Positions 52,549-60,656 of a DNA stretch of 64,000 nucleotides are shown here, piece after piece (position 1 is the first letter of the stretch; the number at the start of each line of letters is the position of its first letter). This DNA is from Romboutsia sedimentorum. GTDB lineage: Bacteria > Bacillota > Clostridia > Peptostreptococcales > Peptostreptococcaceae. A program made the position numbers and the translations under genes. The notes under the pieces were generated by a model. The model was not told the DNA's origin. It searched no databases and saw nothing but the letters and a program-made list of their open reading frames with translations. The stretch spans positions 444,247-508,246 of the forward strand of contig NZ_JASKYM010000002.1 of the NCBI RefSeq assembly GCF_030131845.1. Direction: 5' to 3'.

Positions 52549-52914
52549 ATGGATAAAATATTAATGAGTAATCTTGGATTTTACGGATTTCATGGCCTTT
52601 TAAAAGAAGAAAGTGTTCTAGGTCAAAAATTCTTTTTAGATATAGAACTACATGTTGATACTAAAGAAGCTGGATTAACTGATGATATGACTAAATCAGT
52701 TAGTTATGCAGATGCTTATGAGGTAGTAAGGGATATCGTTCAAAATAAAAGATTTAATTTGTTAGAAGCATTAGCTGAAAATATAGCTAATGATATATTA
52801 GAAAAATTTGATTTAGTTAAAGGTATCATGGTTAGAATAAAAAAACCAGAAGCACCTGTAAATGGAATTTATGATTACTTTGGTGTAGAAATAAGGAGAG
52901 CTAAAGATGAATAG
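52549..52914 (+). CDS. folB: Dihydroneopterin aldolase
   Basis: A 121-residue protein of the usual FolB size. It releases glycolaldehyde from dihydroneopterin to give hydroxymethyl-dihydropterin. Family motifs are NLGFYGFHGLLKEES near the N-terminus, SYADAYEVV in the middle, NLLEALAE, and VRIKKPEAPV with the catalytic lysine at about position 100. Ribosome binding site GAGGTAAA. It overlaps folK by eight bases, so the two are translationally linked. Confidence 0.97.
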   Translation: MDKILMSNLGFYGFHGLLKEESVLGQKFFLDIELHVDTKEAGLTDDMTKSVSYADAYEVVRDIVQNKRFNLLEALAENIANDILEKFDLVKGIMVRIKKPEAPVNGIYDYFGVEIRRAKDE

Positions 52915-53413
52915 AGTTTATTTAGGTCTTGGAACGAACATGGGAGATAGATTAGAATATCTTCAAGGCGCTTGTGAAATTTTAAATAAAAATGAGTACA
53001 TAAATATAACTAAAAAATCAAAAATATATGAGACTAAAGCATGGGGGTATACAGACCAAGCTGACTTTTTAAATATGTGCATAGAAATCGAAACCAAAGT
53101 AGATACATATGAGTTATTAGAAGTATGCCAAGAAGTTGAAAAAAAGTTAAATAGAGAAAGAATAATAAGATGGGGACCTAGGACTATAGATGTTGATATA
53201 TTATTTTTTAATGATATAATATTAGACGATGAAAATTTATCAATACCTCACCCAAGGATAAGTGAGAGAGCTTTTGTGCTTATACCTCTTATGGACTTAA
53301 ATAGTAAGTTGAAAATAAAAAATGCAACTATAGATAATTATTTAAATTCACTAACTTGTGAGGAAAGAGAACAAGTAAAGGAGTTTGTAGGCCATGAAAA
53401 AGAACCTATTTAA
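52907..53413 (+). CDS. folK: Hydroxymethyl-dihydropterin pyrophosphokinase
   Basis: A 168-residue HPPK that transfers pyrophosphate from ATP to hydroxymethyl-dihydropterin. Motifs GLGTNMGDRLEYLQ and WGPRTIDVDILFF (with the two metal-binding aspartates) are both present, as is LSIPHPRISERAFVLIPL. The start overlaps folB by eight bases, and its last 20 bases overlap the start of the DAHP synthase gene, whose ribosome binding site AAGGAG lies within folK. Confidence 0.97.
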   Translation: MNRVYLGLGTNMGDRLEYLQGACEILNKNEYINITKKSKIYETKAWGYTDQADFLNMCIEIETKVDTYELLEVCQEVEKKLNRERIIRWGPRTIDVDILFFNDIILDDENLSIPHPRISERAFVLIPLMDLNSKLKIKNATIDNYLNSLTCEEREQVKEFVGHEKEPI

Positions 53414-54176
53414 TGAAGATTTAAAGTTTGAAATAAATATATGTGATGAAAAAAAGATAATAGTAAAAGAAGATAAACTTATAATGGCAGGACCATGTGC
53501 TATTGAAAGTTATGAACAACTTTTAGAAACAGCTAAGTTTGTAAAGAGTAAAGGCGCTAATATATTAAGAGGTGGAGCATATAAGCCTAGAACGTCTCCT
53601 AACTCTTTTCAAGGATTAAAAGAAGAGGGTCTAGAGATATTAAAGGCAGTTAAGAAAGAAACTGGTTTACCTGTAATAACAGAGCTTATGGATGCTAGAG
53701 AATTAGACAAGCTATGTGAAGTATCAGATATAATTCAAATTGGATCAAGAAATATGCAAAACTTCACTTTATTAACAGAAGTAGGTAAACAAAATAAGCC
53801 TGTTATGTTAAAAAGAGGTATATCTGCTAGCATAAGCGAGTGGATAGGAGCAGCTGAGTATATTGCTGTAGGTGGGAATCAAAAGATTATAATGTGTGAA
53901 AGAGGTATAAGAACATATAATGATTATACAAGAAACACATTAGATTTAGCTGCAGTACCTATAATTCAAAAAGAAACAGGTCTTCCAATCATTGTAGACC
54001 CATCTCATGCAACAGGAGTTAGATATTTAGTAAAGCCTATGTCTATAGCATCTCTTGCAGCTGGAGCGGACGGTATAATGGTAGAAGTTCATCCAGACCC
54101 TGTTAATGCATTGTCAGATGGAATGCAATCACTACACTTTGATGAATTTGAAGACTTAATGAATTCTATAAAATAA
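53394..54176 (+). CDS. aroF: 3-deoxy-7-phosphoheptulonate (DAHP) synthase, type I-beta, short
   Basis: A 260-residue enzyme that condenses phosphoenolpyruvate with erythrose-4-phosphate at the entry of the shikimate pathway. Motifs AGPCAIES, LRGGAYKPRTSPNSF, PVMLKRG, CERGIRTY and DPSHATGVR show the I-beta (KDO8P-synthase-like) type. It has no N-terminal ferredoxin-like or C-terminal chorismate-mutase regulatory domain, so it is probably not subject to the usual allosteric feedback. It overlaps folK and closes the operon, which would boost the chorismate supply for pabABC. Terminator follows. Confidence 0.95.
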   Translation: MKKNLFNEDLKFEINICDEKKIIVKEDKLIMAGPCAIESYEQLLETAKFVKSKGANILRGGAYKPRTSPNSFQGLKEEGLEILKAVKKETGLPVITELMDARELDKLCEVSDIIQIGSRNMQNFTLLTEVGKQNKPVMLKRGISASISEWIGAAEYIAVGGNQKIIMCERGIRTYNDYTRNTLDLAAVPIIQKETGLPIIVDPSHATGVRYLVKPMSIASLAAGADGIMVEVHPDPVNALSDGMQSLHFDEFEDLMNSIK

Positions 54177-54177
54177 A

Positions 54178-54207
54178 GAAAAAAGAGGTTTATTACCTCT
54201 TTTTTTA
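54178..54207 (+). terminator. Operon terminator
   Basis: AAAAAGAGGT pairs with ACCTCTTTTT around a short AT loop, with a T-run. Confidence 0.88.
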
Positions 54208-54449
54208 TGTTAAAAAAAATAAAAATAAATAAATAAGGTTAATTATAAAAAAAATAGGCAAAATTATATATGATTAAATCAATATAAAAAAACGAATTAT
54301 TTTTATTTTTATCTTGTAAATAAAAGCTAAATAAAAAATTTTATATGCAAATAGGTATTAATTACTGAAAATTATGTGAATAATTAATATTAAATTATAA
54401 AAACATTTATAAAAGGAAAAAATAAAAAAATTAAAATTTAAGAAGGATA

Positions 54450-54478
54450 TTAACAAAAAAAGTCGAATTATGTATAAT
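54450..54478 (+). promoter_or_regulatory. Putative dnaG-rpoD promoter P1
   Basis: TTAACA (54450-54455), 17-nt spacer, TATAAT (54473-54478). Confidence 0.5.
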
Positions 54479-54484
54479 GAACAT

Positions 54485-54512
54485 TTGACAAATTTCTAAT
54501 ATAATGTAAAAT
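54485..54512 (+). promoter_or_regulatory. Putative dnaG-rpoD promoter P2
   Basis: TTGACA (54485-54490), 16-nt spacer, TAAAAT (54507-54512). A second promoter directly after P1 would fit the multi-promoter control known for rpoD operons. Confidence 0.45.
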
Positions 54513-54550
54513 AGAAATGTTAGAAAAAAATTACACCAGAAGGTGATAAT

Positions 54551-56368
54551 ATGAATGATATCAAAGAAATAATAGATGAACTGAAAAGTAGATGTGACAT
54601 AGTTAGTACAATCTCCCAATACATAGAGGTCAAACAATCGGGGGCAAATTATAAAGGATTATGTCCTTTTCATGGCGAAAAAACACCATCATTTTACATA
54701 AATACTTCAAAACAGATATATAAATGTTTTGGATGTGGAGAAGGTGGAGACGTAATTAATTTTGTTATGAAAATGGAAAATTTAGATTTTATGGATGCGG
54801 TAAAATTATTAGCAAAACAATATGGTATAGAAATCAATACTAATATGGATGAGGAATCTAAAATTAGAATTGAGAAAATAAAAAGATTTCAAGATATACA
54901 TATAGAAGCAGCTAGATTTTACTTTTCAAATCTAATAAGTGGAAAAAACTATGGTTATGAATATTTTAGAAAAAGAGGACTAGATGATAAAATCATAAAA
55001 AAATTTGGACTAGGATACTCATTAGCATCTTGGAATTCACTTATGGATTATTTAATATCAAAGGGACATACGAAAGAAGAACTTGTAGCGTGTGGCTTAA
55101 TAACACATAAAGAAGAAGGAAATAAAGCCTATGATAAATTTAGAAATAGAGTAATGTTTCCTATATTTGATTATAGAGGGAATGTAATTGGATTTGGTGG
55201 AAGAGTATTAGATGATTCTCTACCAAAATATTTAAATTCTCCGGATACTTTAATTTTCAATAAAAGACAAAATTTATATGGATTAAATTTTGCAAGAAAA
55301 GAAATAAATACTAAAACTATAGTTTTAGTAGAAGGCTATATGGATTTAATATCTCTTTACCAGTATGGAATAAAAAATGTAGTAGCTACTTTAGGAACAG
55401 CATTGACAGAACAACAGGGAATGTTAATTAAACGATATGCAGACACTGCTATTATATCATATGATTCAGATGCTGCTGGAATAAAAGCAACGCTAAGAGC
55501 TATAGAAATACTTAACAAGCTAGATATTAGTGTTAAAATATTAGATTTAAGAGATAGCAAAGATCCAGACGAATTTATTAGAAAATACGGTCTAAATGAG
55601 TATAAAAAAGCTATGGATACTTCGATTCATCAAATAAAATATAAAATTGATAATCTTAAGCAAAACTTTAATATACAAAAAGATGAAGATAGAATGAAAT
55701 TTGCAAAAGAAGCATCTAAAATAATTAAAGAATTAAAAAGCGCTGTAGAAATTGATTATTATACTAAATACTTGTCAAATCAAATTGATATAAGTGTTGA
55801 GTCAATAAAAAGAGAAGTATATGGAAAGCAATATGATAAATTACAAAATAAAAAATATAACAAATTCGAAAAATACTCAAATAAAAAAGAAGATAAAACA
55901 ATTGAAAAGCCAAAGACTATAATTAATGGAGAAAAATTTGTTGAAAAAAATCTTATAAAAATAATTTTAGAAAATAAAAATCTTAGAGATATAGCCTTAC
56001 TTAAGGTTGATGAAAATGACTTTTTATTAAAAGATAGTAAAGAAATTTTAAATTGGATAATTAAAAATCAAGAATTGGACAAAATAACTATTGACAAAAC
56101 TAAAAGTTTAAACATAGGCGAAGAATACTTAAGAGATTTAGAAAGTATATCTTTAGAAAGCATGAACTTACAAAATGTCAAAAGTATAGATGAGATAGTA
56201 AAAAATGTGAAAAAAAATACACTTCATGAAAAAATGAATAGATTATTAGAAGAACAAAAAACTATTGAAAATAACAAAAATATTAGTTATGCGAAAGAGG
56301 TAGATGGTAAGATTATGGAAATTGCTTTAAAAATCGTGGAAATAAGAAGAATGTTACAAAGGTTATAG
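54551..56368 (+). CDS. dnaG: DNA primase
   Basis: A 605-residue primase that makes RNA primers at the replication fork. The N-terminal zinc-binding domain has [11 protein letters not shown] and [13 protein letters not shown] (CHC2 type). The central TOPRIM domain has VEGYMD, the LGTALTEQQ motif and [12 protein letters not shown]. The C-terminal helical domain (about 440-605), which contacts the DnaB-type helicase, is very lysine-rich. EGGTGAT-like ribosome binding site (AGGTGAT) precedes the ATG. It heads the two-gene dnaG-rpoD operon, and its stop overlaps the upstream region of rpoD. Confidence 0.98.
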   Translation: MNDIKEIIDELKSRCDIVSTISQYIEVKQSGANYKGLCPFHGEKTPSFYINTSKQIYKCFGCGEGGDVINFVMKMENLDFMDAVKLLAKQYGIEINTNMDEESKIRIEKIKRFQDIHIEAARFYFSNLISGKNYGYEYFRKRGLDDKIIKKFGLGYSLASWNSLMDYLISKGHTKEELVACGLITHKEEGNKAYDKFRNRVMFPIFDYRGNVIGFGGRVLDDSLPKYLNSPDTLIFNKRQNLYGLNFARKEINTKTIVLVEGYMDLISLYQYGIKNVVATLGTALTEQQGMLIKRYADTAIISYDSDAAGIKATLRAIEILNKLDISVKILDLRDSKDPDEFIRKYGLNEYKKAMDTSIHQIKYKIDNLKQNFNIQKDEDRMKFAKEASKIIKELKSAVEIDYYTKYLSNQIDISVESIKREVYGKQYDKLQNKKYNKFEKYSNKKEDKTIEKPKTIINGEKFVEKNLIKIILENKNLRDIALLKVDENDFLLKDSKEILNWIIKNQELDKITIDKTKSLNIGEEYLRDLESISLESMNLQNVKSIDEIVKNVKKNTLHEKMNRLLEEQKTIENNKNISYAKEVDGKIMEIALKIVEIRRMLQRL

Positions 56369-56385
56369 TGAAGGGAGGTCTGAGT

Positions 56386-57549
56386 ATGGAAAATAAAACT
56401 ACTAAAAAAGAATTAAAAAGAGTAACGGCAAAGAGCTTAATTGAAAAAGGTAAAAAACAAGGATCTCTTACTCTTGCAGAAATAATGGAAGCTTTTTCTG
56501 AAACGGAATTAGATAAAGATCAAATAGAGAATCTTTATGAAACACTAGGAAACTTAGGCATAGAAGTAACTGAAACTAAAACTGAAAAGGTAGAGATAGA
56601 CTTTTCAGCAGATGATGATTTAGATATTGATTCTCTAGAAGAGGGTGCAGAAGAGGAAACATCTAAAGAAGATGCCCCTATGGAATTAGAAGCTATAGAT
56701 TTATCATTACCAAAAGGTATAAGTATAGATGATCCAGTTAGAATGTACTTAAAAGAAATAGGTAAAATACCATTACTTAAGCCACATGAAGAAGTAGAGT
56801 TAGCTAGAAGAATGAACGAAGGCGACGAAATGGCTAAGCAAAGACTTGTAGAAGCTAACTTAAGATTAGTTGTAAGTATAGCAAAGAGATATGTGGGAAG
56901 AGGTATGCTTTTCTTAGATTTAATACAAGAAGGAAACTTAGGTCTGATAAAAGCTGTTGAAAAGTTTGATTATGAAAAAGGATTTAAATTCAGTACTTAT
57001 GCTACATGGTGGATTAGACAAGCTATAACTCGTGCAATAGCGGATCAAGCAAGAACAATAAGAATACCAGTTCATATGGTTGAAACTATAAACAAATTAA
57101 TAAGAGTATCAAGACAATTACTTCAAGAGTTAGGTAGAGATCCAAAACCTGAAGAAATAGCTAAAGAGATGGAAATGACTGAAGACAAAGTAAGAGAAAT
57201 TATGAAAATTGCTCAAGATCCAGTATCCTTAGAAACTCCAATAGGAGAAGAAGAAGATAGTCATTTAGGTGATTTTATTCCAGATGACGATGCTCCAGCT
57301 CCAGCAGAAGCAGCAGCATATTCATTATTAAAAGAGCAGATAGAAGATGTACTTGGTTCTTTAAATGAAAGAGAACAAAAGGTACTTAAACTAAGATTTG
57401 GTCTTGAAGATGGAAGAGCTAGAACTCTTGAAGAAGTAGGTAAAGAGTTTGATGTAACTAGAGAAAGAATAAGACAAATAGAAGCTAAGGCTTTAAGAAA
57501 ATTAAGACATCCAAGTAGATCTAAAAAGCTTAGAGATTATTTAGATTAG
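56386..57549 (+). CDS. rpoD: RNA polymerase primary sigma factor (sigma-A/RpoD)
   Basis: A 387-residue sigma-70 family primary factor. A short region 1.1-like part (about 10-60) is followed by an acidic stretch, then region 1.2 ([17 protein letters not shown]), regions 2.1-2.4 ([45 protein letters not shown]), region 3 and region 4.2 ([20 protein letters not shown]). All the promoter-recognition segments are intact. The start is the ATG following GGGAGGTC at 56373-56380; the GTG at 56368 that overlaps dnaG lies before this site. It is the housekeeping sigma for the promoters proposed in this window. Confidence 0.98.
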   Translation: MENKTTKKELKRVTAKSLIEKGKKQGSLTLAEIMEAFSETELDKDQIENLYETLGNLGIEVTETKTEKVEIDFSADDDLDIDSLEEGAEEETSKEDAPMELEAIDLSLPKGISIDDPVRMYLKEIGKIPLLKPHEEVELARRMNEGDEMAKQRLVEANLRLVVSIAKRYVGRGMLFLDLIQEGNLGLIKAVEKFDYEKGFKFSTYATWWIRQAITRAIADQARTIRIPVHMVETINKLIRVSRQLLQELGRDPKPEEIAKEMEMTEDKVREIMKIAQDPVSLETPIGEEEDSHLGDFIPDDDAPAPAEAAAYSLLKEQIEDVLGSLNEREQKVLKLRFGLEDGRARTLEEVGKEFDVTRERIRQIEAKALRKLRHPSRSKKLRDYLD

Positions 57550-57564
57550 GATTTATATATATTC

Positions 57565-57595
57565 AAAAATTCGCCTTGATAAAGGCGAATTTTTA
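57565..57595. terminator. Bidirectional terminator
   Basis: AAAAATTCGCCTT pairs with AAGGCGAATTTTT around GATA, with T-rich flanks on both strands, between rpoD and a small antisense gene. Confidence 0.9.
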
Positions 57596-57619
57596 ATATG
57601 TGGAGTTGAAATTAATATA

Positions 57620-57808
57620 TTAATGCCAATAATTAATTCTTTTTCCATAATCAATTTCTTTTTGTAACTCTGATTTTGATTTAGAGACATTTTTATCTTC
57701 AGCTTCTTGAATTATTTTTTGGTCAGTTTGATTAGACCAAAGAACAGTATTTCCACCCCAGTTATAGGTAGGATCATATTCAGATTTACGTTTTTTTATT
57801 TTACTCAA
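57620..57808 (-). CDS. Small conserved-looking protein of unknown function between rpoD and trmK
   Basis: A 62-residue hydrophilic protein that I cannot name. Its N-terminus is basic (SKIKKRKSEYDPTYNWGGNT), the middle holds VLWSNQTDQKIIQ, and the rest is helical and charged, ending DYGKRINYWH. No membrane helix or signal. AGGAGGTG with eight-base spacing points to the TTG at 57808 (the GTG at 57817 is within the site). The strong ribosome binding site, the shared rpoD terminator and a codon content like its neighbours favour a real gene. It is on the strand opposite to rpoD and trmK. It might be a small spore or ribosome-associated protein, which is a guess. Confidence 0.7.
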   Translation of the reverse strand: MSKIKKRKSEYDPTYNWGGNTVLWSNQTDQKIIQEAEDKNVSKSKSELQKEIDYGKRINYWH

Positions 57809-57889
57809 TATAAACACCTCCTAATAATAGTATTAGGATTTTATATAATATTATTATAAATAATTCGAATTTAAGAAAGGATGAGACAT

Positions 57890-58579
57890 TTGAAATTAAC
57901 AGATAGATTATTAAAAATAGCATCACTAGTTACTAAAGACAAGAGAGTTGCAGACATAGGAACAGACCATGGATATATACCTGTATATTTATTAAATAAA
58001 GGTTTTATAGATTTTGCAATACTTGCAGATGTAAACAAAGGTCCACTTGAAAATGCGAGAGGTGAAGTTAGAAATAATAACTTATTGCAAAAAGTAGATT
58101 TAAGATTAGGTTCAGGAATTGAAGTATTAGAAAAAAATGAGGTTGATGAAGTTATAATTGCAGGAATGGGTGGAATTTTAATAAGTGAATTATTAGAAGC
58201 GAAGACTGAGGTTGCTCATAGTGTAGAAAAATTAATACTTCAACCTATGCAGGCACAACGTGAACTTAGAAAGTATCTTTTAAACAATGGATATGAAATA
58301 ATGGATGAAGTGTTAGTTAAAGAAGATTTTAGAATATATGAGATAATAATAGCTAAATATACTGGAGAAAATACTTTAGTTGAAAGTGAAGTATTTTATG
58401 AAGTTGGAAAAAAACTAATAGAAAATAAAGATGTATTATTAAATGAATTTATAGATAAAAAAATATTTATGTATAGCTCAATATTGAGTAAAATTGAAGG
58501 TAAAAGTGGAGAAGGAATAGCTAAAAAGATAGAAGATAGCAAGTTTGCAATAAATGAGCTTGAAAAATTAAAATTATAA
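57890..58579 (+). CDS. trmK: tRNA (adenine(22)-N1)-methyltransferase TrmK
   Basis: A 229-residue SAM-dependent methyltransferase. The SAM motif is VADIGTDHGYIPVYLL, followed by ADVNKGPLENAR and EVIIAGMGGILISELLEA, matching the B. subtilis TrmK (YqfN) pattern. It methylates A22 in tRNAs in the cytoplasm. The C-terminal helical region is a coiled-coil-like segment. AAAGGATGA runs into an ATG at 57881, so the TTG at 57890 (MKLTDRLLK) has the better spacing and is chosen. It is followed by nif3 after 27 bases, as in the B. subtilis rpoD-trmK-yqfO arrangement. Confidence 0.95.
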   Translation: MKLTDRLLKIASLVTKDKRVADIGTDHGYIPVYLLNKGFIDFAILADVNKGPLENARGEVRNNNLLQKVDLRLGSGIEVLEKNEVDEVIIAGMGGILISELLEAKTEVAHSVEKLILQPMQAQRELRKYLLNNGYEIMDEVLVKEDFRIYEIIIAKYTGENTLVESEVFYEVGKKLIENKDVLLNEFIDKKIFMYSSILSKIEGKSGEGIAKKIEDSKFAINELEKLKL

Positions 58580-58606
58580 TATAATAAATATTAAGGGGAC
58601 AATAAT

Positions 58607-59704
58607 ATGAATTTAAAAAGTATTATAAGAAAGATAGAAAGTAAATATCCACTAAGCTTAGCTTATGAATGGGATAATGTTGGACTTTTAGTAGGAGATA
58701 TTAATTTAGATATAAAAAAAATATTAGTTGTTTTGGAGGCTAATGAAAAAGTCATAAATGAAGCTATAGAAAATAAAGTAGATTTAATTATAACTCATCA
58801 TCCATTTATATTTAGAAAAATGAATAAAATAAATACAAATGATCTAAAAGGAAAGTTAATACATAAACTTATAAAAAATGATATATCTCTTTACTCTATG
58901 CATACTAATTTTGATATAGCATTTGGTGGTCTAAATGACTATTTTATGGAGTTGATGGAATTTGAAGATTCTAAAGTATTAGATATAACAAGTAATGAGG
59001 TTTTATATAAGTTAGCAGTATATGTGCCTACATCACATATAGAATCTGTAAAAAATGCCTTATTAAAGAGTGGAGCAGGACATATAGGTAATTATAGTCA
59101 TTGTAGCTTCAGTAGCCAAGGTATAGGTAGCTTTAAGCCGTTAGATGATACTAATCCATTTATAGGTAAGATTGGAGAAGTAGAGTCTGTTGAGGAAAGT
59201 AAAATAGAGACAATAGTAAATCAAAAAAAATTAGGCTCAGTTATTAGCTCTATGTTAAGTGCCCATCCTTATGAAGAAGTTGCATATGATTTATATAAAC
59301 TTGAAAATAAAGGAAGCTCAGTTGGGCTAGGAAGAGTAAGTAACCTGAAAGAGGAAGTAGTTTTAAAAGAATTATGTAACAATATAAAAGAGAAACTAAA
59401 TATGAAACATATTAAAGTGGTAGGGGATATAGACACTAAAATAAATAAAGTAGCTGTAGTGACTGGGTCTGGAGCCGATATGATAAAAAAAGCACAAAGA
59501 AAAGGTGCAGATGTGTTGGTAACAGGAGATGTAAAATACCACGATGCACAAGATGCGCTAGATATGGGAATGTGTGTAATTGATTGCGGGCATTTTGATA
59601 CTGAAGATATATTTAAAGATGTAATTAAGAGATTCTTAGATGAAATAGAAGGTTTAGAAGTTATTAAAAGTGATGTATATTTAAATCCTTTTAACATAAT
59701 ATAA
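58607..59704 (+). CDS. Nif3-like dinuclear metal centre protein
   Basis: A 365-residue protein of the NIF3/YqfO family. The metal-binding motifs are ITHHPFIFRKM (paired histidines), MHTNFD and, at the end, IDCGHFDTED. A PII-like inserted domain (about 120-230; LAVYVPTSHIESVKNAL, GSFKPLDDTNPF) separates the halves, as in the B. subtilis and S. aureus family members. Proposed as a hydrolase or regulator, but its function is unsettled. AAGGGGA precedes the ATG. Likely co-transcribed with trmK. Confidence 0.95.
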   Translation: MNLKSIIRKIESKYPLSLAYEWDNVGLLVGDINLDIKKILVVLEANEKVINEAIENKVDLIITHHPFIFRKMNKINTNDLKGKLIHKLIKNDISLYSMHTNFDIAFGGLNDYFMELMEFEDSKVLDITSNEVLYKLAVYVPTSHIESVKNALLKSGAGHIGNYSHCSFSSQGIGSFKPLDDTNPFIGKIGEVESVEESKIETIVNQKKLGSVISSMLSAHPYEEVAYDLYKLENKGSSVGLGRVSNLKEEVVLKELCNNIKEKLNMKHIKVVGDIDTKINKVAVVTGSGADMIKKAQRKGADVLVTGDVKYHDAQDALDMGMCVIDCGHFDTEDIFKDVIKRFLDEIEGLEVIKSDVYLNPFNII

Positions 59705-59744
59705 AAAAAAGCTTATGAAAATAATTATTTTCATAGGCTTTTTT
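59703..59744. terminator. Bidirectional terminator
   Basis: AAAAAAGCTTATGAAAAT pairs with ATTTTCATAGGCTTTTTT (one mismatch), between convergent genes. Confidence 0.88.
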
Positions 59745-59749
59745 AGTAT

Positions 59750-60058
59750 CTAATTACTTGATAAAAGTTTTTTTATATCATATATAGCAGCTTCTATTAA
59801 TATAGCAGCTTGTTCTTGTGATAGCTTATTGTTACTAAGTTGTACTAATTTTTTTAGAGCTAAATCTTTTTTATCAACGCCTGTTAATTGAGGATTTCCT
59901 TGTTCAATTGCCATAACAACTTGTTTAGCCATTTTGTAATAGCTACTTAGGTTTTCGCTACCTATTTTGTGCTTTAAAAAACTAATTAAGTAACCTCCAC
60001 CAATTGCAATAACTACAGTGATTAAGCTTAAAAGTAAGTTAAATAATGTTGTATCCAT
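59750..60058 (-). CDS. Orphan LLH-type phage holin-like protein
   Basis: A 102-residue protein: one N-terminal membrane helix (LFNLLLSLITVVIAIGGGYL) and a soluble helical tail with YYKMAKQVVMAIEQGNPQLTG and LSQEQAAILIEAAIYDIKKL. This matches the LL-H phage holin family as I remember it. Holins form membrane lesions that let endolysins out. Here there is no endolysin, tail or integrase gene nearby, so it is not part of an obvious prophage. It may be an independent membrane protein or a domesticated phage gene. AAGGAGGTAG gives a strong ribosome binding site. Confidence 0.85.
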   Translation of the reverse strand: MDTTLFNLLLSLITVVIAIGGGYLISFLKHKIGSENLSSYYKMAKQVVMAIEQGNPQLTGVDKKDLALKKLVQLSNNKLSQEQAAILIEAAIYDIKKLLSSN

Positions 60059-60177
60059 GAAGACTACCTCCTTTCTATTTAAATGACAAAAAATGTAATT
60101 GCAAAATAGTATAATTTTTATTGAAATAATACAAATACTATAACTGTAGTATATGAAAGTTGAGGAGGAAAAGTGAT

Positions 60178-60600
60178 ATGATGAAAAATTTAGTTAAGAA
60201 AAAAGTTCAAAAAGAAGTGAAACATAATGGAAAAAAAGCCTTGATATACGGTGGTGCAGTATTAACAGGAGCGGGAGCATATTTTTCTTATAAAGCAATT
60301 AAGAATCATAAATTAAACAAAGAATTAGAAGAAGATAGTTATTTCCAAGATAGTGAGTACGAAATATACAATTATGATAACAATGAAAATAGTGAATTAG
60401 AAGAAAAAGTAAATGAATTTAATTCAAGAAGAATGAATTATGATAATTGCACTCATGTATCTAAAGAGGATTTAGAGAGCTATGTAAATGAGTCACAAGA
60501 GGACAAGAAGGAAGACATGGACATAGACCAAAATGCTTATAAAGAAGAACCTTATGAGAAGTACGAATACTATGAAGATGATTTATCAAAGGAAAAATAA
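60178..60600 (+). CDS. Hypothetical single-helix protein with acidic tail
   Basis: A 140-residue protein, unrecognised. A basic N-terminus (KNLVKKKVQKEVKHNGKK) is followed by one membrane helix (about 21-43, YGGAVLTGAGAYFSYKAIKN) and a very acidic, tyrosine-rich tail (DSYFQDSEYEIYNYDNNENS and EEPYEKYEYYEDD). Most probably anchored with the acidic tail on the inside, because the basic flank is N-terminal. GAGGAGG is nine bases before the ATG at 60178. It is convergent with the YhgE gene and otherwise isolated. Confidence 0.72.
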   Translation: MMKNLVKKKVQKEVKHNGKKALIYGGAVLTGAGAYFSYKAIKNHKLNKELEEDSYFQDSEYEIYNYDNNENSELEEKVNEFNSRRMNYDNCTHVSKEDLESYVNESQEDKKEDMDIDQNAYKEEPYEKYEYYEDDLSKEK

Positions 60601-60604
60601 TAAA

Positions 60605-60643
60605 AAATAGACTATATAAAATTAACTTTATATAGTCTATTTT
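60605..60643. terminator. Bidirectional terminator
   Basis: AAAATAGACTATATAAA pairs with TTTATATAGTCTATTTT between convergent genes. Confidence 0.88.
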
Positions 60644-60656
60644 GGTTTGTTAAATT

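Larger units (their letters stand above)
54208..54550. other. AT-rich leader region before dnaG
   Basis: About 340 bases between the folate operon terminator and dnaG. No ORF or structured RNA is visible; the A+T content is very high up to 54440. The last 110 bases hold two tandem promoter candidates. Confidence 0.5.

Noticed and set aside
59750-60058. Prophage remnant around the holin gene
   Set aside because: No other phage genes, no att-like repeats, and flanking genes are ordinary chromosomal genes.
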